Source: Hondaea fermentalgiana | Lineage: Eukaryota > Sar > Bigyra > Thraustochytrida > Thraustochytriidae | NCBI GenBank assembly: GCA_014084085.1 | Contig: NPFB01000104.1 | Span: forward strand, 142,791-154,229 | Length of the DNA stretch: 11,439 nt | Direction of reading: 5' to 3' | In this document: positions 6,335 through 11,439 of the stretch, one piece after another | How the letters are laid out: the number at the start of each line of letters is the position of its first letter | Position numbering within the stretch: position 1 is the stretch's first letter | Notes under the pieces: generated by a model | What the model was told of the DNA's origin: nothing | Databases searched by the model: none | The model's input: only the letters and a program-made list of their open reading frames with translations | Made by a program: the position numbers and the translations under genes

Positions 6335-8065
6335 AGCAGATGATGGAGGGGCGGAAGCCATGGCCTCGCGCAAGGCCTCGACAATGTCCTGCGCGGTGAC
6401 TCCCTCGTCAAAGTCATCCCATGAGGAAGGGAAGAGGCTGCGCAGTACAGGTGCCCGGGATCGAAGGCCGCGGTCCGCGCCTGCGCTGAGAAGTACACGA
6501 GCAGCCGTGGGATGGCCCATGAGTGCGCAAATGTGGAGTGGCGTGAGGCCTTCGAGGGCTGCGAGCGTGCTGCGGCAAGATGGGTCGCAGACCACGAGCA
6601 ACCTGGTGATGACGGCCGCATGACCAAGCATTGTGGCGCGTAAGAGCATGCGTTCGAGAAGCTTAATGGGGAAGTGGTACTTTGCAATCTCCGTCTCTAC
6701 AGCGGGTGCATCGCCAAGCTGTACGGCGCGAACGAGCTGAGTTGCATCAAAATCGGCCGTTGTGAGCTCATTGGAGGCATCATGCATGGCGCGATCAATA
6801 TTTGCCAGGGTGGAGCGGCCCGGCGGTATGAGTTCTGAGGGCACGATGCGCTGAACGACAATACAAATGGAGGCAAGGAGATCTCGTGCTGATATGGTAC
6901 GCACGAGGACTTTGAATTGTTCTGCCATGTCTTCAAAAGACGTAATGGCCATGAGGCGATCCCGAAGATGAAGCAGAATGGCTAGTCCAGCCACAAAGAG
7001 AGTCTCGTCGAGACGAGCGACAATAAAAAGATCCCAAATGAGGTAGACAGCGTCGACTCGCATGCTGTAGCTAAACATGGTGGTGAACCAGTCCATGGCA
7101 AAGAGGACAACGGGGTAGCCGCCTTGAAGCCCGTGCTCGAGGTGGCGGTGAAGGCGCGGCAGAAAGCGGCGCACCAGTAAGTCGAATTGATCGAGAAACT
7201 GCTGCAAAAATGAAGTCTGGCAGTCATAGATGCCTGCGAGGTTGTAGTCTTGCAGAAGAGATTGAAGCACCCAAAATGCCTTTTGTTCGGCGAGACGCCA
7301 CGCAGCGGCCACACTGTGGTCGTCTGTTGTTGCTGCAGACGCTGTCGTATTATTGTTGTTGGAGAAAGTGGCCTTGTGACTCGAAGAGGAGCGGTCTCTG
7401 TTCGTGTGGGCGAGAGCCTCGTTTTGGCTGTCTGAATCATCTTTATCTTCATGCTCGTGTTGTGCTTGCGAAGACCCGTCGTCACTGTCCGTAGTGCCTG
7501 ATGATGGAGTGTCATCGGTGCGTTCGTGCATGAGAATGAGGAGTAGAGCAGCCATGTAGTTGAGTCCTTGATGATAGGATGATTCTTTGGAGCCCGAAGC
7601 TAAAGCGCATGCGCAGAGAACATTGTAGAGTGCCCGTTCATGATGTTGCCAATGTTGTTCGTCAGCAGCGGCAGCAGCATCTGCATTGGGGTTTGGCGTA
7701 AGGGACGTGGCCTCGTCTGATCGGCTCGATGCGGCAGCGGCGGCGCGATCAGCCCGAACGTGGGCATTTCGCAGAAAGAGAGGATATGTGCGTTTGATGT
7801 CTTTGCGAATTTGCAGTTCTACCTGAGTGAAATCAGTGGGATCGCGGGCTCCGAGGCGCTGCGTCACCTCGGCCAGGTATCCTTCGTAGACGTTGGGAAA
7901 GGCTTTGATTTTCTTTTCTGCACCGCAAGCTACCATCCATAATTGGCTACGAATATAAGTTGGGACGCCTTTGCCGTCGAGAATTTCGTCAAGGACGCGC
8001 TCGCGGCATGACGCGGGAGCTTTGTGCCAGCACCGCACGAGGTCACGCCAGTGCGTTTCGTACAT
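5183..8065 (-). CDS. TBC-domain Rab-GAP with ankyrin and FYVE-like zinc-finger domains
   Basis: 960 residues, ATG at 8065-8063, TAG stop, no intron seen. The N-terminal half (about 33-410) is a TBC domain, which speeds GTP hydrolysis by Rab GTPases on membranes. Both catalytic fingers are present: the arginine finger in I86-R-K-D89-I-K-R92-T-Y-P, and the glutamine finger in Y164-H-Q166-G-L-N. A low-complexity acidic/Ser insert (about 180-250) splits the domain before the typical W-F-x(3)-F-S...I-W-D segment (about 326-345). Next come an ankyrin segment (about 475-535, with G-L-T-P-L-H), a 17-Ser run, a CxxC pair (618/621, 667/670), a FYVE-like Cys cluster (690-740), a further Cys-rich patch (about 745-781), a disordered linker, and a C-terminal module (about 912-960). 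Lipid or Rab binding by these parts is inference. It is divergent from the channel gene and convergent with the CCT gene. Confidence 0.9.
5186..5332 (-). other. C-terminal helical tail module (NP...KY...Y)
   Basis: Residues about 912-960. The segment reads F-Y-T-V-W-N-P-S-Q-L, then V-D-A-L-L-A-K-Y-K, then E-D-K-L-L-S-S-L-H-S-M-Y at the very end. From memory, tails of the form YNPxKL...VxxLLxKYxGxExxLxxxLxxKY recur at the ends or inside of many proteins of stramenopiles, kinetoplastids and apicomplexans. I cannot search to confirm. Two predicted amphipathic helices suggest a protein-binding element. Confidence 0.55.
5846..5998 (-). other. FYVE-like double zinc finger
   Basis: Residues about 690-740. 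Cysteines are spaced C692-x2-C695-x11-C707-x2-C710-x4-C715-x2-C718-x17-C736-x2-C739, close to the FYVE pattern (x2, x12, x2, x4, x2, x16, x2), with a Trp just before the first Cys. The basic patch that binds phosphatidylinositol 3-phosphate in true FYVE domains (RRHHCR) is RKLQCRRC here, lacking both histidines. It may therefore be a FYVE-related finger with altered or no lipid binding. Confidence 0.7.
6284..6334 (-). repeat. Poly-serine run in the TBC protein
   Basis: Seventeen Ser codons (11 TCG, 5 TCT, 1 TCC on the coding strand), residues about 578-594, linking the ankyrin and zinc-finger parts. The pure TCG core is a trinucleotide repeat likely to vary in length between strains. Confidence 0.9.
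6461..6643 (-). other. Ankyrin repeat segment
   Basis: Residues about 475-535. One well-formed repeat (G-L-T-P-L-H-I-C-A-L-M-G-H-P-T-A-A-R-V-L-L-S-A-G-A-D) fits the GxTPLHxAAxxGHxxxVxxLLxxGAD consensus. It is preceded by a weaker one (ATMLGHAAVITRLLV). Together with an upstream helical stretch (about 443-475) there may be three units. Such repeats usually bind proteins. Confidence 0.75.
6836..7969 (-). other. TBC (Tre-2/Bub2/Cdc16) Rab-GAP domain
   Basis: Residues about 33-410, starting at GVPTYIRSQLW. The catalytic Arg is R92 (codon 7790-7792) in the IxxDxxRTxP motif, and the catalytic Gln is Q166 (codon 7568-7570) in YxQG. The later conserved D-W-F-T-T-M-F-S and Y-L-I-W-D blocks are also present. 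The domain is longer than the usual 200-250 residues because of an Ala-rich insert (about 108-135) and a charged/Ser/Asn-rich insert (about 180-250). Both essential fingers being intact suggests an active GAP. Confidence 0.9.
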
Positions 8066-8071
8066 GGCTGC

Positions 8072-8110
8072 GAGAGCGCTTCGCGAGCTCTCTTACGTCG
8101 CGCTCGTAAG
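8072..8110 (-). other. Two adjacent small hairpins in the 5' leader of the TBC gene
   Basis: GAGAGC (8072-8077) pairs with GCTCTC (8087-8092), and CTTACG (8092-8097) pairs with CGTAAG (8105-8110). They lie 7-45 nt upstream of the ATG on the - strand. If transcribed, they could slow scanning. Six-bp stems in GC-rich DNA also arise by chance. Confidence 0.35.
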
Positions 8111-8504
8111 CGCTTGGACGAATGAGCTTTCCTTTCGAGGCTAGACTTGGTTCTCTCTGGGCTTCCTTCGATAGCCTCGACAGCGTCTGCGCGCTTGCTT
8201 TCTTCAACGTGCCGTCCCGTGGCTCTTGCAGATTCGAGCGGCTGGAGCGGGATGAAAACAACCTTTTTCCCGGAAATGGCCGAAAGGCGCCCTTGCCTCG
8301 CGCGCGTCTCTGCCTGCCGCCGTGCAGCGAGGTGCGCGGGCTCTGCCTGCCCAAGCTCGCTCGCACGCACGCAGGCTCACGGGCGCGCGGTGGTCCTCCC
8401 CCTCCCTGTGTCGCCCGTTTCTCGCGCGAAAACGTGGGCCGAGCTTCTCGCGCGGCAGGTGCCTTCCTGCTTACCTGCCGCGCGGCTGCCTGGCAGCGGG
8501 CGCA

Positions 8505-8524
8505 GCCGAGCGCGGCCGAGCGCG
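8505..8524. repeat. Doubled 10-mer GCCGAGCGCG
   Basis: Two exact adjacent copies, followed by GCC, in the most GC-rich part of the divergent intergenic region. No known function. Confidence 0.8.
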
Positions 8525-8736
8525 GCCTCCTGGCGGCCGCGGCAGGCGCTCGAGAATCCGCTGTGGCTTTGCTGTGTCTGGTCGATTCGCGCTTTCGCCC
8601 CGGCTGGCTGATGGTCACGGACAGTCATTTTCCGGCCGCCGAGCGACTGCTCACCGCTCGCTGGGAGGCGACCAGGGGAGAGGGGGACTGGGACCGCGTG
8701 TCCCGGGCCAGGCCCGGTGACCGTTCAACGGCTACG

Positions 8737-8771
8737 TTGCCTTGCCTTGCATTGCACTGCATTGCCTTGCT
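8737..8771. repeat. Seven tandem pentamers (YTGCN)
   Basis: The units are TTGCC, TTGCC, TTGCA, TTGCA, CTGCA, TTGCC, TTGCT. The fixed TGC core with a variable last base looks like a degenerate pentanucleotide microsatellite, or a cluster of short protein-binding sites. It lies 455 bp upstream of the channel ATG. Confidence 0.8.
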
Positions 8772-9225
8772 CGAAGGCGTGCAGAGCCGACAGGGGCTCG
8801 GGCTAGCTGGTTGGCAGCGGCGGTAGCGGTGTCGATGAAAGCGGGAGCCCTGACTGTGCTGCGTGAGCTGCCTGTGCTTGATAGGTCGTGAGGTGCCGCT
8901 CGCCGTGTGCCAAGTCGTTGTGCGATTGGCGCTTGGGACACGGACACGTCGCAGTGGAGCAGCGGCAACGCGGCCTCGCAGGAGAAGCCTGAGGAAAGGC
9001 GCAAAGACCGAAAAGGACGTTCTCTCTGGCAGCGACAAAGACCTCTTCTCGAGGAACGATAAAATCATTGACCTTTTCCTGGTCAGGGTTTAAACGAGAC
9101 GCCTCGAACGAGCGCGCGTCGCCCAAACACCGCCCGCGTGAAAAAAAGAGCACTTGAGGGCGGAACTCAAAGAAAGGGCAGTGCAAGACAGACGTGGACA
9201 ACGCCGCTTGCGCGCGCAAACAAGG

Positions 9226-10728
9226 ATGCCGCTACGTGGAAGCGCAACAATCGCGCCGCTGACCAATCCAATCAAAGAAGATGAAGAAATACAGGGCGGC
9301 GGACCCGTGCTCATGGGTTCACGCTTGCCAAGCGCCTCGCGACTGTCCTCTAATACCGTGCTGTCTCTGGGCTCGGCCTCAGAACGTGTTAATGGTTGGC
9401 GTCGCATGTTGTGTTGCGGCAAACGGCGACGGCGGCGACGGCGCGAGAGCTCAAAGCGACATTGGAGCCCCTTTCGTATCTTTGTACATCGAGTGGTGAA
9501 AAGTTCTCGTTTTTCCAACTTTATTCTCGGTGCAATTTTTCTCAATAGCGTGCTCATCACGCTCCAGAATGTGGAATCGACTATGTTGGCGGCCATGTAC
9601 TGGTTTGATGTGTTTGACAAGATCTTGATGGGCATTTACATTTTTGAACTGGCGCTCAAGCTGTATGCGCAGCGAGAGCGATTTCTAGACTCTGGGTGGA
9701 ACATCTTTGACGCTTTTATTGTCTCGATCAGCGTTGTGGAGACGGCCATGTACACTGTGCTGAACGACTCATCGAGTCTCTCGCCGTCGATTTTCCGTCT
9801 GTTTCGTGTGTTCAAGGCGCTGCGAGCCATGCGCGCGCTTCGGGCCATCAGCTTTTTGCAAAATTTGCAGCTCATTATTTCGACGTTGTTTCGCTCGATT
9901 CCAGCCATGGGTTCGATTATTCTCTTGCTGATGTTGCTGCTGTACATTTTCGCCATTATCTTTGTGACGCTATATCAGGATTTGTTTCCGGACCGTTTCG
10001 ACAATTTGTGGACGGCAATGTTTTCCCTGTTCCAGCTCATTACGTTAGACGACTGGTCGTGGTACTATATGACGGTGCTTGAGAAAGATCCGGACGGAGC
10101 GCCGCAGCTGATGATTCTCATGTCTCTCTTTATTGTGCTTGAGACCTTTATTGTGCTCAACTTGATGATTGCAGTGATCGTGAACTCGCTGGAGCGTGCG
10201 AACGAGCGGAAGCGGCAGCGAAAGTTGCGGCAGCAGGAGCAGCGCGCCAAGTCGTCGGGGAATGTCGAGGATGTCTCGGACTTGACGAGCCAGGACTCGG
10301 GTCGCAAGCGGAAGCGGAAGCGAAAGCGTAAACCGTCCAAGCGGGACCGGCAGCGTCGGAGAACGAGCGACCCTAAGGGTGCATCATCCTTTAAAGAAGG
10401 GACGAGCCCAAGAAATGCTTCGCATCGCGGATCACGTAAATCATCGTTGCCCTTTGCTTTGGGGGAGAACAAGACTGCCGTGAATGAGGAGGAGTCTCAG
10501 GGTAGCGGTTCAGAGGATTCGGGAGACGAGGCGGACATGAACCGTCTCAAAACGCCTGCGCCAGCTTTTCTTAAGAACGGGGCTATTCCCTATTGGCAGC
10601 GTGAACTGCAACCCGAGGTTCTTGCCTTGCTTGCTTCTTTGGACCACAACCACCATGTGCTCTTTGAGCAGCAGCGTCTTTTGGACGATTTAGTGGATGT
10701 TACTGCACCCAAGCAGGCTACCAACTGA
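9226..10728 (+). CDS. Single-domain six-transmembrane voltage-gated cation channel (CatSper/NaChBac-like)
   Basis: 500 residues; the ATG at 9226 is the first in frame after an upstream TGA (9139) and has A at -3. The order is a basic cytosolic N-terminus; S1 about 95-116; S2 about 124-147 with the F-E-L-A-L-K charge-transfer motif; S3 about 157-176 starting W-N-I-F-D; S4 with six charges every third residue (R191, R194, K197, R200, R203, R206); S5 about 226-249; a pore loop with filter TLDDWS (273-278); and S6 about 296-322 ending N-L-M-I-A-V-I-V-N-S-L. One domain per polypeptide implies a tetramer. The acidic D-D filter favours Ca2+ and/or Na+ rather than K+; exact selectivity is inference. 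The tail has a very basic segment (about 360-380), a Ser/acid-rich stretch and a final amphipathic helix (about 463-491). A flagellar role, as for animal CatSper, is possible but not shown. Confidence 0.9.
   Translation: MPLRGSATIAPLTNPIKEDEEIQGGGPVLMGSRLPSASRLSSNTVLSLGSASERVNGWRRMLCCGKRRRRRRRESSKRHWSPFRIFVHRVVKSSRFSNFILGAIFLNSVLITLQNVESTMLAAMYWFDVFDKILMGIYIFELALKLYAQRERFLDSGWNIFDAFIVSISVVETAMYTVLNDSSSLSPSIFRLFRVFKALRAMRALRAISFLQNLQLIISTLFRSIPAMGSIILLLMLLLYIFAIIFVTLYQDLFPDRFDNLWTAMFSLFQLITLDDWSWYYMTVLEKDPDGAPQLMILMSLFIVLETFIVLNLMIAVIVNSLERANERKRQRKLRQQEQRAKSSGNVEDVSDLTSQDSGRKRKRKRKRKPSKRDRQRRRTSDPKGASSFKEGTSPRNASHRGSRKSSLPFALGENKTAVNEEESQGSGSEDSGDEADMNRLKTPAPAFLKNGAIPYWQRELQPEVLALLASLDHNHHVLFEQQRLLDDLVDVTAPKQATN
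9796..9843 (+). other. S4 voltage-sensor charges
   Basis: Codons for R191 to R206 encode RLFRVFKALRAMRALR: six positive residues at exact three-residue spacing. This is a complete sensor by the standards of voltage-gated Na+/Ca2+ channels, so strong voltage dependence is expected. Confidence 0.88.
10042..10059 (+). other. Selectivity filter TLDDWS
   Basis: The T-x-[DE]-x-W-S filter follows the pore helix SLFQLI. NaChBac has TLESWS/A and Cav domains have TxEGW. To my recollection, animal CatSper1 carries the same TLDDWS. In a homotetramer this gives a ring of four D275 with four D276 next to it, consistent with Ca2+ permeation. Confidence 0.85.
10303..10340 (+). repeat. Arg/Lys hexamer-like repeat in the channel tail
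   Basis: Repeated AAGCGG/AAGCGA units encode alternating Lys-Arg (RKRKRKRKRK), followed by PSKRDRQRRR. The stretch resembles a nuclear-localisation signal, but in a channel tail it more likely binds acidic lipids or calmodulin-like partners. The DNA is repetitive, so its length may vary. Confidence 0.7.
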
Positions 10729-10741
10729 TTGATTGATTGAT
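10726..10741 (+). repeat. (TGAT)4 at the channel stop codon
   Basis: Four exact TGAT units begin with the stop codon itself. A second TGA follows in frame at 10738-10740, and stops occur in other frames, so readthrough is tightly closed. Confidence 0.9.
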
Positions 10742-11144
10742 TTTAAAATTAACTGACTGATGCTCTGGCTGCTTTTAAGTCTGAAAATGGAAGCTGCTTT
10801 AGGCGCGTGTACTTTGGGTCCTTTTTCTGGATCAGATCCTAGGTCAGTTTTCTTTCCTTCTAGCACGGTAATACGAGTCTGGAAGCAGGCGAAAACGCGA
10901 GCAAAGATGTAGCAGCCGTTGTGGAGAATCTATCTTCAGCAGGTCGCGATGTCCTTTTTTCTTATTTGAAGAATGCACTTTTTTTGGACGAGCATATCAG
11001 ATTCGCTGGCCTTGCGTTTGCTTCAAGTTGGCACTTATCAACAAAAAAAAGTCCTTGAATAAACAAGCTGTGTTCCATTTGTGTTTAATTTTGCAGCTAC
11101 GAATGACTTTGGCAATGCCAGTTCAAGCTTGCATACGAATCAAT
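10729..11144. other. 3' flanking region of the channel gene, no gene seen
   Basis: AT-richer than the rest of the window. It contains AATAAA at 11058-11063 and poly-T and poly-A stretches. The open frame from 11028 to 11360 begins with TTG, crosses both copies of the terminal repeat and has no recognisable product. Confidence 0.7.
11058..11063 (+). terminator. Possible polyadenylation signal of the channel gene
   Basis: AATAAA 329 nt after the channel stop codon, the same distance as the AATAAA behind the CCT gene. The match in spacing may be coincidence. Confidence 0.25.
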
Positions 11145-11279
11145 GGTCAACGTGAGAGTGCTACAGGGAATAGAAAAACGGCTGCAAGTGTTTTACGTGA
11201 ACCTGTTTGCTCAAGTATACAACAAAATGGGCTGCATAGGCCTTCATTCTCCCTTGATGGACGATTCAAATCCAGTCAT
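11145..11279. repeat. Terminal tandem repeat, copy 1
   Basis: 135-bp unit starting GGTCAACGTGAGAG and ending CCAGTCAT. It is followed by a 27-bp spacer (11280-11306) and then copy 2. It differs from copy 2 by four substitutions, all transitions, and a 2-bp GT insertion. Confidence 0.95.
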
Positions 11280-11306
11280 GTACGGCTGCTATCAGTGTAT
11301 AAGGAA

Positions 11307-11439
11307 GGTCAACGTGAGAGTGCTACAAGGAATAGGAAAACGGTTGCAAGTTTTACGTGAACCTGTTTGCTCAAGTATACAACAAAATGGGCTGCATAGG
11401 CCTTCATTCTCCCTTGATGGACGATTCAAACCCAGTCAT
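11307..11439. repeat. Terminal tandem repeat, copy 2 (cut by the window end)
   Basis: 133 bp, about 97% identical to copy 1, with a period of 160-162 bp including the spacer. The match holds to the last base of the window, so the array may continue outside. The near-identity indicates recent duplication; the 2-bp length change argues against a conserved reading frame. Confidence 0.95.

Larger units (their letters stand above)
8066..9225. promoter_or_regulatory. Shared upstream region between the divergent TBC and channel genes
   Basis: About 1.16 kb separates the two start codons. The left two-thirds is very GC- and CpG-rich, so it holds long overlapping open frames on both strands that look like chance. 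Visible structure: two adjacent small hairpins next to the TBC start (8072-8110), a doubled 10-mer (8505-8524), a CCGTTCAACGG palindrome (8721-8731, resembling MYB-type sites), a pentamer array (8737-8771) and a GTTTAAAC palindrome (9088-9095). No TATA box is evident. Presence of both promoters here follows from gene orientation; individual sites are guesses. Confidence 0.6.

Noticed and set aside
6028..6687. 219-codon - strand frame with a poly-Arg run
   Set aside because: Shifted frame of the TBC gene; the Arg run is the poly-Ser repeat read out of frame.
8043..8826. Long overlapping open frames on both strands (234, 191 and 154 codons) in the divergent intergenic region
   Set aside because: They overlap each other in several frames, are dominated by Arg/Ala/Pro/Gly as expected from GC-rich random sequence, and show no domain.
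9154..9225. Extending the channel N-terminus to 9154
   Set aside because: The codon at 9154 is TTG and no ATG exists between the upstream stop at 9139 and 9226.
10829..10839. GGATCAGATCC palindrome
   Set aside because: Only 5-bp arms in non-coding sequence; expected by chance.
1..11439. tRNA, rRNA, CRISPR or transposase genes
   Set aside because: I looked for T-loop-like motifs, regular spaced repeats and transposase motifs on both strands and saw none I could support.

Overview
This window looks like nuclear DNA from an intron-poor, GC-rich unicellular eukaryote. The three clear genes have eukaryotic domain types: a CCT-motif protein, a TBC Rab-GAP and a four-transmembrane-sensor/two-helix-pore voltage-gated channel. 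Each runs for 1.5-4.2 kb without an obvious intron, the stops are TAA, TAG and TGA (standard code), and the proteins carry long Ser, Gln and Ala runs. My best guess is a stramenopile protist, possibly a thraustochytrid/labyrinthulomycete. That guess is inference from gene style; no marker gene in the window proves it.

Layout: (1) 1-541 is a very GC-rich 5' region that probably holds the spliced 5' end of the first gene. (2) 542-4783 (+) encodes a large, mostly disordered protein with a clear CCT motif in the middle and six tandem 11-residue repeats near the C-terminus. (3) 4784-5182 is a short convergent intergenic region with a perfect 10-bp-stem inverted repeat and an AATAAA. (4) 5183-8065 (-) encodes a multidomain TBC / ankyrin / FYVE-like protein, probably a Rab GTPase-activating protein. 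(5) 8066-9225 is a divergent intergenic (promoter) region with short tandem repeats and small hairpins. (6) 9226-10728 (+) encodes a single-domain, six-transmembrane voltage-gated cation channel with a TLDDWS selectivity filter resembling CatSper and other single-domain eukaryotic channels. (7) 10729-11439 is AT-richer non-coding sequence ending in two ~135-bp copies of a tandem repeat that runs off the window.

The three genes do not form an obvious pathway: a putative transcriptional regulator, a membrane-traffic regulator and an ion channel. The only structural link is that the TBC gene and the channel gene are divergent and share one upstream region of about 1.16 kb. The most interesting points are the unrecognised 11-residue repeat array, evidence that the CCT gene is translated upstream of its first in-frame ATG (implying a small 5' intron or an unusual start), the TBC-ANK-FYVE-like fusion with a distinctive C-terminal tail, and the channel's pore.
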